A stretch of 15,771 bases of DNA from Caldilineaceae bacterium. Its GTDB lineage: Bacteria; Chloroflexota; Anaerolineae; Caldilineales; Caldilineaceae. Under the pieces are notes generated by a model. It was not told the DNA's origin, did no database searches, and saw nothing but the letters and a program-made list of their open reading frames with translations. The translations under genes and the position numbers were made by a program. Where the stretch lies: assembly GCA_028819675.1 (NCBI GenBank), contig JAPPKT010000133.1, positions 1 through 15,771 of the forward strand, read 5' to 3'. This document shows positions 1 to 7,751 of the stretch, one piece after another (positions within the stretch are counted from its first letter, which is position 1; each line of letters opens with the position of its first letter).

Positions 1-129
1 ACTTGGTTGGATTTTGGTAAAACAGGCCATTTTGCAGCAACATCCGAAACGGACTTTCCCCTCGCTTCGCGGCCTTTGGCGGGGATACTGGGCCGGCCTG
101 CGCAGACGAATGTAGTAGGCGAACTGTGA
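1..129 (+). other. Open frame entering from the left edge (possible gene tail or leader)
   Basis: Read from base 1, this frame stays open for 42 codons and ends in a TGA (127-129) that overlaps the GTG of the decayed glycosyltransferase at 126. The intact glycosyltransferase at 3157 has the same arrangement: a frame ending in TGA at 3158-3160 overlaps its GTG. The last codons of both frames read R-P-x-x-x-x-x-x-x-x-L-stop. Bases 93-125 match 3124-3156 at 20 of 33 positions. The differences are not concentrated at third codon positions, so the sequence gives no support for selection on this frame. It may be the 3' end of a gene or only a duplicated untranslated leader. I do not recognise a product. 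Confidence 0.2.
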
Positions 130-365
130 AGATGGAGGTACCGTCCTCTCGCCTGCCTTCGACAGATTGTGTAAGGACCGAGGGGCAGCCTGCTGAGAAT
201 ACGGGCAAGAGGGTGCCCCGGCCCAATGAGGGTAATTTTCTTTGGGTCACAGCTGATGCAAGACTGCCCATTGCCTGCTGTCACCCGTCTACAGAGCTTG
301 GATTGCGCTTGTTTGAACTCCTGCTCCCACGCGTTTGACACTGGCAGTTGCCTAGGGCAAGGCTT
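126..365 (+). pseudogene. Decayed 5' fragment of a GT4 glycosyltransferase, paralogous to the gene at 3157
   Basis: Translation from the GTG at 126 matches the start of the intact glycosyltransferase at 3157. Over the first 20 codons 11 residues are identical, and 40 of 60 bases match. Of the 20 differences, 12 fall at third codon positions, so the copy was once under protein-level selection. The register holds further on: a D-x(3)-P-x-A-C pattern at residues 44-51 aligns with residues 45-52 of the intact protein. Bases 333-350 match 3367-3384 at 14 of 18 positions. There, Trp72 of the intact protein (TGG) is a TGA stop (336-338), followed by a shared W-Q-L and a second in-frame stop at about 390. 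The AAGGAGG ribosome site of the intact gene is not preserved. It is most likely an old duplicate that lost function; similarity fades after about 365. Confidence 0.65.
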
Positions 366-695
366 GTCAGAATTCCTCAGGCAGGGAAATGAGCAGAAAT
401 AGTGCCAGAATGACACCTGACACAGTCCTCAGTAGAGTTGGCCTGTACCGCCTAGTCGATTCCGTAGGACGCCTTCAAATGCCAATACAGTAAGTTTGTC
501 GCCGCTACGTCCTGTGAGCCCACTACGTTGAACACTGGACCCACAACGGAAACAGACTTTTAGAGGAGATGCCCAAGATCTTTATGGAGGGTGCTTAAGT
601 CCTCAAAAGAACTGAACCCTTGACCGGAGACGGAACAATGCAACAGATAAGTCTTAAGGCCTCTAAAATGAAGATACTGTTGAAAGCGAGGCGAG
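366..695. other. Gene-free stretch, probably decayed coding sequence
   Basis: No open frame of useful length is present on either strand. Bases 561-598 carry an AGAGGAG ribosome-site-like sequence and an ATG (569) that opens nine codons (MPKIFMEGA) before TAA, which could be the stub of a broken gene. A TTGACC hexamer (620-625) resembles a -35 box for the gene at 696, but no convincing -10 box follows at 16-18 bases. I see no terminator, repeat or RNA gene. Confidence 0.4.
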
Positions 696-2366
696 TTGAG
701 AGTCAAATTGTACCAGTGGAGCAGGAGTTATAACTTGCATCACCCGGTTTTCGTCAGAATCACCACTTTTTGGATTGCTAGGCTAGGCGCCACCAGACCA
801 ACAGGGGTCGGGATCCTTTCGGTTGTGCTGGCTCTGTCAGTTGCCTTAACTTCCTTGGTTGCCACCGCGACCAACGGCATCGCCATCGCTCCCGATTCAG
901 TGAGATACATTGCGGCTGCACGAAATATGTCCGCCGGTAATGGCTTGACTTTGTATGATTCCTCTCCCCTGCTTCTCCAAGCACCATTATTCCCAGTAGT
1001 CCTCTCACTGATAGAACGGCAATTAGGGCTCGACCCCACAGTAGGTGTTCGTTACCTGAACGCCGGACTATTCGGACTTATTGTTTACCTCTCTGGCCTT
1101 CTGTTTCGGCGCCGCCTGATCAGGCCGTCAACTGTCATCTTTGGTATGCTGGCCGTTTCGCTGTCCCCGGTCCTTTTCCGCCTCTCCACTTTCGCCCTTA
1201 CTGAACTGCTCTTCATATTCTGGACTCTAGTCTTCCTACTTCTTCTAGAAAGCTACCTGATTGAGAGGTCAGTCAAGCTTTTACTTCTCCTTTCAGTAAT
1301 CACCAGCCTTGCAACAATGACGCGCTACACTGGCACCTTTTGCGCCGTGACGGGGGTAGTGGCCATACTCTATCTTCACAAAGGTCCACTGCACTCTAAG
1401 TTGACCCACCTTATCGTGTACTGTGTAATTTCGGCGGTTCCGTTGGGGGCATGGGCAGCTAGAAACTTCGTCTTGGCCAACACGTTACTGGGCCACCGCG
1501 ATCCGTCGACTTTTCCACTCCACCATAATCTTTACTTTCCACTGGTCAGAGTCTTGAGCTGGATTCTACCTTTGGACTATCTCGCAGACAATCTTGAGTC
1601 TACCAAGGCGCACTTTGTTTTGGGTTCGATTGCTGGATTCTTACTTGGCTTGCCTTGGTCACCAGGAAACTTTCGCCAGGTGCTGAGACCTGCCTTCCGC
1701 CGGATCGGTCCTGAGCTTCTCTTCACTGGAATCTACTTAACTCTACTGGTCCTCGTTTCCACATTCACTGCACACGATGGAATCAACCACAGGCTAATGT
1801 CTCCAGTTTACGTGCCATTTGTTCTCATCGTTCTCTTCATTGTTGAACAGAGATTGGCCGGAACGGCAGCAGAGTTCTCGATTCGATTATTCGGCTATAC
1901 CGGGATCTTGAAAGTGCGGCAACTGACTTACGTCATTCTGTACTTGTGGTTGGCGATTCCGTCATTGCAAGTAGCACACACAGCCGCGGAGCAAATGCGG
2001 ACTGGCCTTGGATTCAGCCATATCAGCTGGAGAACAAGTGAAACGGTCAGCTACTTGCGAGAAGAGATACTTTCTAACGATGACGATTCTCCGCTCTACA
2101 GCAACTACCCGGATGCCATCTACATTCTCTCCGGCGCCTCTGTATCTTTTTCACCCGCGGCTACAGGTTACGCTTCCAGCGAGCCCAGAAGGCCAGTTTC
2201 TTCCATTGTCGGCACCTGGCCTGGTCCGCAACCGGCCTATCTTGTATGGTTCCACGACACCATAAGAGTTTATCAATTTGAGACTGCAGAGTTGGAGCAA
2301 GTAGTAGAGCTTTCAGTTGTGGCGGAACTGACGGATGGAACTATCTATAGGGTTTCAGCCAGGTGA
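696..2366 (+). CDS. GT-C/PMT-like (GT39-type) membrane glycosyltransferase
   Basis: This 556-residue multi-pass membrane protein probably transfers a sugar from a lipid-phosphate donor on the outer face of the membrane. Hydrophobic segments recur from about residue 37 to 425. The first long loop carries the family hallmark A-P-D-S-x-x-Y-x-x-A-A-R-N (residues 65-77), where D67 is the likely catalytic acid. It is followed by a Q-A-P-L-F-P-V segment (95-101), a T-E pair (169-170), M-T-R-Y (208-211), an A-R-N-F segment (255-258) and H-R-L-M-S-P (365-370). A soluble tail of about 130 residues (from 427) includes S-N-Y-P-D-A (469-474). The TTG at 696 is the first possible start after an in-frame TGA at 681, with a GAGG four bases upstream. 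A later start is possible, because the first transmembrane helix begins only near residue 37. The gene stands alone, with gene-free DNA on both sides. The exact donor and acceptor are unknown. Confidence 0.8.
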   Translation: MRVKLYQWSRSYNLHHPVFVRITTFWIARLGATRPTGVGILSVVLALSVALTSLVATATNGIAIAPDSVRYIAAARNMSAGNGLTLYDSSPLLLQAPLFPVVLSLIERQLGLDPTVGVRYLNAGLFGLIVYLSGLLFRRRLIRPSTVIFGMLAVSLSPVLFRLSTFALTELLFIFWTLVFLLLLESYLIERSVKLLLLLSVITSLATMTRYTGTFCAVTGVVAILYLHKGPLHSKLTHLIVYCVISAVPLGAWAARNFVLANTLLGHRDPSTFPLHHNLYFPLVRVLSWILPLDYLADNLESTKAHFVLGSIAGFLLGLPWSPGNFRQVLRPAFRRIGPELLFTGIYLTLLVLVSTFTAHDGINHRLMSPVYVPFVLIVLFIVEQRLAGTAAEFSIRLFGYTGILKVRQLTYVILYLWLAIPSLQVAHTAAEQMRTGLGFSHISWRTSETVSYLREEILSNDDDSPLYSNYPDAIYILSGASVSFSPAATGYASSEPRRPVSSIVGTWPGPQPAYLVWFHDTIRVYQFETAELEQVVELSVVAELTDGTIYRVSAR

Positions 2367-3156
2367 CAAATACCTCCTCTGTTGAAAGGAGAAACATTCA
2401 GGTGACTGAACAGAAGTTAGTTTTCTTGGCAACAATGTAACCAGTTGGCTCCTGAGCACAGGCTTTACAACAGGAAACCATTACTGGTCAGTTGTCTGAG
2501 CTATCAATCAACACAAAATGCGACAGTGCGGTCAATTTGAGAACTTGGCCACCCTTCCAGACTCCACCGCGAATAGGCCGTCACTGGTTCTTCATCGTAA
2601 GAGCAGGCCAGCCGGAACAAAGTGAGACTGCAGGCGCCTTCAGGGGAACCCCGCCCCTGTCAGATAGTCACAAATTGGCTAATGCTTGACTCTTGGAACA
2701 ATGATCTTCAGTAAGTGTCCGCCTCCATCCTGAGAATAGGAATCACAATTGTCGCTGGAATAAATGCCTCTCAGGTGGGCTCTCCTTACAGGGAAAAGGT
2801 TGGTTTGTCCTAAACGGAGAAGTAAGTTCTTTCCGCCAGTTTTACGTATTGGAAACATGATCGCCTGCGATCTTGACCATTCAGGCGTGAATCCTGATCT
2901 CGGAGTGAATTTACCCTTGTCACCTGACTCCTCGACCGAGGCTGAAGTTGCCTAAGGCCGCGCCGCTACAAGGCCTGCTTCTTCGTCAAGAACTTTCGTC
3001 CTCCTGTTCTATCCTGGCTTCTGACAGAGAATGCAGGCTGAGAATTTCTGGAGAAGGCCATGATGTGGACATCCTCAATGTGTTATCCCCTTTTTTGGTA
3101 GGACTTGTAGCGGTGAAAACTGACCGGCCCGTAAGGAAGGAGGCAATCGACCAACT
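2367..3156. other. 790-base gap without an intact gene; short glycosyltransferase-like scraps
   Basis: No frame exceeds about 85 codons. A GTG frame at 2715-2813 reads L-R-I-G-I-T-I-V-A-G-I-N-A-S, which resembles the first beta strand of a GT4 protein. The open frame ending at the TGA of 3158-3160 contains E-G-H-D-V-D-I-L (about 3049-3072), resembling the usual G-H-x-V-x-V-L element. Neither has a family motif beyond that, so decay of one or more glycosyltransferase genes is only a suggestion. Small hairpins lie at 2374-2391 (five pairs) and 2641-2659 (six pairs), both without a T run. I saw no convincing promoter for the downstream operon. Confidence 0.35.
3137..3143 (+). promoter_or_regulatory. 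Shine-Dalgarno AAGGAGG for the GTG start at 3157
   Basis: AAGGAGG is a near-perfect anti-16S match. It lies 13 bases before the GTG at 3157, which is longer than usual. It supports the GTG start even though the codon is uncommon. The corresponding position in the decayed copy (about 106-112) does not preserve the motif. Confidence 0.6.
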
Positions 3157-4224
3157 GTGAAGATCGCAGTCCTTTCCTCCCAACTGCCCTCGTCAAACCG
3201 TGTGAAAACCGGTGGCGTCGCATACGTGGCACACAGGCTGGCTAACGCACTGACCAAACGCGACCACAAAGTGACCGTCTTCTCTACCGACGAACAGCCG
3301 CCTGACGCCTGCTATCAAGTGCACAATGTGCTTACGGCATCTCCAGCGAATCCTCTATTCACATGGTTTTGGCTCTGGCAGCTGGCACGGCGCTATGCTG
3401 CACAGGACTTCAGCGAATTCGACATCATTCATGCCCATGGCAACAACGCAATGATCCGTCGCCCCGACCCTCCGCTCGTGAGGACACTACACGGGTCAGC
3501 TCTGGCTGAAGCAATACATGCGACTACCTGGAAAAGACGGTTGTGGTACTTGACAATCTCGCCACGCGAATATTGGGAAGTTGCCAAGGCTACCCGAGTC
3601 GTAGCTGTAAGCGCCAGCACTCGGAAATACGCATGGGGCATCGATCGCGTGATTCCGAATTCTGTTGATTTTCAGGTTTTCCACCCCGAATCCAATCTGA
3701 ACAACAACCTCCGCACACACCAACCCGTAATACTCTTCGTAGGCACTCTGGCCGGTCGCAAGCGGGGCCAAATGCTGTTGGAATCTTTTCAGTCGCAGAT
3801 ACGACCAGCCCTGCCTGACGCCGAACTCTGGATTGTGGCAGAGCGGGAGGTTCAAGCTCCAGGCGTTGTCTGTTTTTCGACCCCGGACGAGCAGACCCTT
3901 GCTGATCTATATCGTCGCGCCTGGGTTTTCTGCCTGCCCAGCACCTATGAAGGCTTTGGTATCCCCTATATTGAGGCCATGGCATGTGGCACGCCGGTTG
4001 TAGCCACACCTAACACCGGGGCACGAGAACTGCTTGAAGACGGCAAATGGGGAGTTTTGGCCCGACCATCCGAGCTGGGAGCTGCGCTTTTGTCCCTCTT
4101 GCAGGACACGCCCCGACGGCAGCGGTTGGCGCAGCAAGGACTGGAGCGCGTCGCTGTTTTCAATCAGACACGGGTTGTGGATGCCTATGAATCCCTATTC
4201 GAAGAGACAGTCCGGTATGCCTAG
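3157..4224 (+). CDS. GT4 family glycosyltransferase (first of five)
   Basis: A 355-residue GT-B-fold retaining transferase expected to move a sugar from a nucleotide-sugar to a growing glycan at the cytoplasmic membrane face. The N-terminal domain opens with a beta strand (residues 2-7) and the glycine-rich loop G-G-V-A-Y (19-23), then H-A-H-G (92-95) and L-H-G-S (111-114). The C-terminal domain has I-P-N-S-V-D (166-171), V-G-T-L-A-G-R-K-R (195-203) with the basic donor-phosphate residues, and the EX7E pair E265 and E273 within E-G-F-G-I-P-Y-I-E. Length is typical, if slightly short. The GTG start is backed by AAGGAGG and by alignment with the decayed copy at 126. It heads the operon, and its stop overlaps the next start by 8 bases. 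Sugar specificity cannot be told from the sequence. Confidence 0.88.
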   Translation: MKIAVLSSQLPSSNRVKTGGVAYVAHRLANALTKRDHKVTVFSTDEQPPDACYQVHNVLTASPANPLFTWFWLWQLARRYAAQDFSEFDIIHAHGNNAMIRRPDPPLVRTLHGSALAEAIHATTWKRRLWYLTISPREYWEVAKATRVVAVSASTRKYAWGIDRVIPNSVDFQVFHPESNLNNNLRTHQPVILFVGTLAGRKRGQMLLESFQSQIRPALPDAELWIVAEREVQAPGVVCFSTPDEQTLADLYRRAWVFCLPSTYEGFGIPYIEAMACGTPVVATPNTGARELLEDGKWGVLARPSELGAALLSLLQDTPRRQRLAQQGLERVAVFNQTRVVDAYESLFEETVRYA

Positions 4225-5362
4225 GGCTGACCCTGTCGAAACCTTCGACAAGTCCCATTCGCCTAAGGGACAGCTCGCCAGAGTCGCCCTGCTCACAATG
4301 GACTTTCCGCCGAGTACCGGAGGCGTACAAAGATATCTCTTGGAACTGAGCCGACGCGTTGGCCGACACTATCGTCTAACCGTGGCGGTTCCCCAAGGTG
4401 ACGCCACTCTATTTCAAGAAGAGCCCTTTTCGCTTGTCTCCTTGCCTTCATCGATGCCTTGGCATTTCGCCAAAGTACTGGCAACGTTTCGCCCCCAAAT
4501 CACCGTTGTAGGCCATGCGCATCCCAGAATGCTTTTGCCGGCGGCGATTCTCTCGAGGGGACGGTTAGTTGTACTGACACATTACAGCGACTTTGAAGTT
4601 GCCCAGCTGCGTTGGCATGCTCCGTTCTTCAATCACCTACTAGCATGCGCTCGTCCCTTGGTTACTGTGTCGCGGAACAGCGCTATGCGACTGAAGGACT
4701 TCGGTCTGCCCACCCCGGAAATTGTCAATCCTGGTGTAGATCCATATTCCTTTGCCCCTTCTGAGACTCCTTTTTCGGATCCGCCTGTTCTCCTGACCGT
4801 AAGTCGACTGGTACCGCGCAAAGGCCACAGAGTTGTTATGGCCGCGCTTCCTACCCTCCTGAAAACTTTTCCAAACCTACAATACTGGATCGCTGGCGCT
4901 GGTCCGGAGCTTGGTGGCTTGGCACGCTTAGCCCGAAGTCTGGAGGTGGCACACGCGGTCCGCTTCCTGGGAGATGTCTCCCATGATGAATCGTCTAAAG
5001 GAATCCCAAACCTTCCCGAACTCTATCGCCGTGCCTCGATCTTTGTGATGCCAGCGCAGGTCGATCTTGAATCACGTCAGGGAGAAGGATTCCCTCTCGT
5101 CTACCTCGAAGCCAGCGCCAGCGGTCTGCCCGTAGTCGCGGCCCGCAGCGGTGGCGCCGCCGAAGCCGTACTCGAGAACGAAACGGGCCTACTCGTTCCT
5201 CCCGATGACCCTCCGGCGTTGGCTGAGGCCCTTCTACGACTCCTTAATGACGCCGAAATGAGACAAAAAATGGGCCGCACCGGCCGCCGCTGGGTCGAGC
5301 GCGAAATGAACTGGGATCGTGTCGGCCGCCAATTCCTGTCCATAATTGACCGCGCCCTATGA
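4217..5362 (+). CDS. GT4 family glycosyltransferase (second), PimB-like
   Basis: A 381-residue GT-B-fold glycosyltransferase. Key segments are F-P-P-S-T-G-G-V-Q-R-Y (residues 30-40), G-H-A-H (99-102), N-P-G-V-D (171-175), S-R-L-V-P-R-K-G-H (196-204) with R197 and K202, and E290/E298 of the EX7E motif in G-E-G-F-P-L-V-Y-L-E. The N-terminal loop and the R-x-G-E-G-F-P-L block resemble PimB-type mannosyltransferases and other members that build lipid-linked or capsular glycans; this is family resemblance only. The frame is open back to 4034, but that part lies inside the previous gene. The ATG at 4217 leaves about 20 residues before the first beta strand and overlaps the previous stop by 8 bases, as expected for translational coupling. 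No strong ribosome site is visible. The 3' end overlaps the next ATG as ATGA. Confidence 0.87.
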   Translation: MPRADPVETFDKSHSPKGQLARVALLTMDFPPSTGGVQRYLLELSRRVGRHYRLTVAVPQGDATLFQEEPFSLVSLPSSMPWHFAKVLATFRPQITVVGHAHPRMLLPAAILSRGRLVVLTHYSDFEVAQLRWHAPFFNHLLACARPLVTVSRNSAMRLKDFGLPTPEIVNPGVDPYSFAPSETPFSDPPVLLTVSRLVPRKGHRVVMAALPTLLKTFPNLQYWIAGAGPELGGLARLARSLEVAHAVRFLGDVSHDESSKGIPNLPELYRRASIFVMPAQVDLESRQGEGFPLVYLEASASGLPVVAARSGGAAEAVLENETGLLVPPDDPPALAEALLRLLNDAEMRQKMGRTGRRWVEREMNWDRVGRQFLSIIDRAL

Positions 5363-6519
5363 CACCACGCCCCATTCTCTTCGTGGACCACGCAGATGCC
5401 CTCGGCGGAGCAGAACAGAGCCTCCTCCTCCTCATGTCCTTCCTGGACCGCGCTCGATGGCAGCCTCATCTGATCGCGCCCCCCGGTCAGCTTGCCGAAG
5501 AGGCGGTGGCAGCAGGTATTCCAGTGCACCTCCAGCCACTGCCTCGGCTCCGCGGCTCCTCCCGTAGTCTGCTCGATCTGTGGAAACAGGCCCGGCGCAT
5601 TTCAAAAACGGCCCGCCAAATCGGCGCCGCACTGATACACAGTAATACGATACGCGCCACCGCCTACGCCTCCTTGGCCGCCCGGCTCGCGTCCGTTCCC
5701 CTCGTCTGGCACATGCGCGACTTCTGGCTTTCGGAGACCGAACCAGCCGCCAAATGGCCCGACCGTCTGGGCAAGTACCTCTTTTGCAGCACGGCCGGCC
5801 GCGTCGTCACCAATTCACGTGCAGTCGCCGCGCACCTGCCCCGCGCCAAAAGTGCGTCAGTCCTCCACAACGGAATCGACCTTTCCCATTTCGACCCGGC
5901 CCAATACACAGCTGACAACAGGGCTGAAATCTGCAAAGCGGCCGGCTTCCCCCTCGATGCTCCTATTGTCGGCATGATCGGCAGAACTCGACCCTGGAAA
6001 GGGCAGGACACATTCCTGCAAATGGCAGCCCAGCTCACTGCCGCCGTACCCGACTGTCACTTCCTGATCGTCGGTGGCGACCCTTTCGGCGTCCAGGACG
6101 ACTACGAGGCTCGCCTGCTTGAACTTCGTTCCCAGCCCGGCCTCGAAGGTCGCGTGCATTGGACAGGCCAGCTCGCCGACGTGCGTCCGCCTCTTGCGGC
6201 AATGGACCTGTTCGTCCATCCTGGCGCGCCCGAGCCCTTCGGCCTCGTCAACATCGAGGCCATGGCCATGGCCAAACCGGTCGTCGCCTTCGGGCACGGA
6301 GCTCTGCCGGAAATCGTCTTGCACGAAGAAACCGGCCTCCTCGCCCAACCCGGCGACACGGCCGCTCTGACCGCATCCGTCTCGCGACTGCTGAGAGATC
6401 CCGCACTGTCCCGAAGCATGGGTCGGGCAGGTCGACTTCGCGTCCAGGAACACTTCCGAATCGAACGCACTGTTGACCAACTCGAAGGGCTCTATCAGGA
6501 ACTGGTCGGGAGTGAGTAG
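5359..6519 (+). CDS. GT4 family glycosyltransferase (third)
   Basis: A 386-residue GT-B-fold glycosyltransferase. It starts with a beta strand (I6-V9), then A-L-G-G-A-E-Q (14-20), the donor/acceptor loop L-G-G-A-E typical of the family. I-H-S-N (93-96) and W-H-M-R-D (117-121) lie in the N-terminal domain. H-N-G-I-D (170-174), I-G-R-T-R-P-W-K-G (207-215, with R209 and K214) and the EX7E pair E292/E300 within E-P-F-G-L-V-N-I-E lie in the C-terminal domain. The ATG overlaps the TGA of the preceding gene by 4 bases, so the start is secure and translation is probably coupled. No Shine-Dalgarno precedes it. The sugar donor cannot be assigned. A long antisense open frame across its second half is a by-product of the high third-position GC. 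Confidence 0.88.
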   Translation: MTPRPILFVDHADALGGAEQSLLLLMSFLDRARWQPHLIAPPGQLAEEAVAAGIPVHLQPLPRLRGSSRSLLDLWKQARRISKTARQIGAALIHSNTIRATAYASLAARLASVPLVWHMRDFWLSETEPAAKWPDRLGKYLFCSTAGRVVTNSRAVAAHLPRAKSASVLHNGIDLSHFDPAQYTADNRAEICKAAGFPLDAPIVGMIGRTRPWKGQDTFLQMAAQLTAAVPDCHFLIVGGDPFGVQDDYEARLLELRSQPGLEGRVHWTGQLADVRPPLAAMDLFVHPGAPEPFGLVNIEAMAMAKPVVAFGHGALPEIVLHEETGLLAQPGDTAALTASVSRLLRDPALSRSMGRAGRLRVQEHFRIERTVDQLEGLYQELVGSE

Positions 6520-6563
6520 AAAATGTCCAGTCCCTCTGCCGCGAACGACTGGCGCAATGCCCC

Positions 6564-7688
6564 ATGAGAGTACTCCTACTGTACAAGGAATACCACCCCG
6601 TCGTCGGCGGCATCGAGAACCACATTCGCCTGCTGGCACGCGGCCTGCTGGCGGAGGGCGTAGACGCCAGCGTCCTCGTCACCAATACCGGGCCGGCTAC
6701 CCAGCGCCAAACCATCGACGGTGTCCCCGTAACAAAGACGGGACGCCAATCCACAATCCTGTCCACGCCCATCAGCCTGCCCTTTCTCGTGGAGCTGCGC
6801 CGCCAGATGGCGACCGTCGACTTCGTCCACCTCCACGCGCCCTACCCGCTTGCCGAACTCGCCCAACTCATGCTGGGACGCACAAAACCAACCGTGATCA
6901 GCTACCACAGCGACATCGTTCGCCAAAGAAGAACGGGAAAACTCTATGCGCCGTTCCTCAAAAGGGTCCTGCAACGTGCCGCACTGATCGCCGCCTCCAG
7001 CCCTGCCTACATAGAGTCTTCCCCCTTCTTACAGGACGTGCGCCACAAGTGCCGCGTCATCCACTATGGCATCGAACCTGAACGCTTCGAGGAAACCGCG
7101 CAGGTTCGCGGTGAAGCACAAAACCTGCGCAACCAATACGGTGACCTGCCTCTCCTGCTCTTCATCGGCCGCCTGCGCCACTACAAAGGCGTTGACGTGC
7201 TCATCCGGGCCATGCACGACATCCGCGCCCGGCTGCTGATAATCGGGACCGGTCCAATGCAGGAGGCGTGGCAGAAACTGGCCCATAAGCAAAATCTGAC
7301 CGAAAAAGTATTCTTCCTTGGTGACGCTTCAGATGAGGATACTCTCGCCGCCCGTTACGCCGCCGAGCTGTTCATTCTACCCTCCACCAACCGCGCCGAG
7401 GCACTGGGAATCGTGCAGCTTGAGGCGATGGCCTGTGGCCTGCCCGTAGTCTGCACGGAGCTGGGAACCGGCACATCCTACGTCAATCGCAACGGTGCAA
7501 CGGGGCTGGTTGTCCCGCCCAACGACCCGCGTGCGCTGGCCGTGGCTATCAACAGACTGCTCGCGAGTCCGGCGCTGCGAGCTAAGATGGGAGTCGAAGG
7601 ACGCAGGCGTGTCAAAAGCGAATTCTCTCTCCAGGAGATGATCAACGCTACTATCGCCTTCTATGAGGAAGCGCTAAGAGAGAGCTGA
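6564..7688 (+). CDS. GT4 glycosyltransferase resembling rhamnosyl/mannosyltransferases (fourth)
   Basis: A 374-residue GT-B-fold glycosyltransferase. N-terminal elements are V-V-G-G-I-E-N-H (13-20), H-L-H-A-P-Y-P (89-95) and S-Y-H-S-D-I (113-118). C-terminal elements are H-Y-G-I-E-P (167-172), I-G-R-L-R-H-Y-K-G (201-209), and E279/E287 as the EX7E pair. The block E-L-G-T-G-T-S-Y-V-N (299-308) is one I associate with proteins annotated as rhamnosyl/mannosyltransferases of O-antigen type pathways; that assignment comes from family memory and is moderately confident. The ATG at 6564 fits the conserved start M-R-V-L-L-L. The gap to the previous gene is 44 bases with no terminator, so it probably belongs to the same transcript. 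Confidence 0.87.
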   Translation: MRVLLLYKEYHPVVGGIENHIRLLARGLLAEGVDASVLVTNTGPATQRQTIDGVPVTKTGRQSTILSTPISLPFLVELRRQMATVDFVHLHAPYPLAELAQLMLGRTKPTVISYHSDIVRQRRTGKLYAPFLKRVLQRAALIAASSPAYIESSPFLQDVRHKCRVIHYGIEPERFEETAQVRGEAQNLRNQYGDLPLLLFIGRLRHYKGVDVLIRAMHDIRARLLIIGTGPMQEAWQKLAHKQNLTEKVFFLGDASDEDTLAARYAAELFILPSTNRAEALGIVQLEAMACGLPVVCTELGTGTSYVNRNGATGLVVPPNDPRALAVAINRLLASPALRAKMGVEGRRRVKSEFSLQEMINATIAFYEEALRES

Positions 7689-7751
7689 GAGGCAGTTGCG
7701 ACTGTCTGTCCCTCCTTCCATTTTTCCTGGTCATCCTGTCCCCGCCGTCCA

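Noticed and set aside
334..362. TTGACA as a promoter -35 box
   Set aside because: No -10 box at 16-18 bases, and the bases align with coding sequence of the decayed glycosyltransferase.
4034..4216. Upstream extension of the second glycosyltransferase
   Set aside because: The extra 61 codons lie out of frame inside the first glycosyltransferase and do not look like GT4 sequence; the ATG at 4217 fits coupling.
4217..5362. Sharp base-composition break inside the second glycosyltransferase, suggesting a recombinant gene
   Set aside because: By hand count, third-position GC rises from 54% (codons 221-300) to 65% (codons 301-381), but the gene at 696 already has about 62% in a sampled stretch, so the change is gradual and not diagnostic.
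5857..6639. 260-codon minus-strand open frame over the third glycosyltransferase
   Set aside because: Shadow of a convincing GT4 gene; the composition of its translation (Gly/Arg/Val-rich) reflects the opposite strand's codons.
6473..7081. 202-codon + strand frame overlapping the third and fourth glycosyltransferases
   Set aside because: Pro/Arg-rich out-of-frame translation over a strong coding gene.
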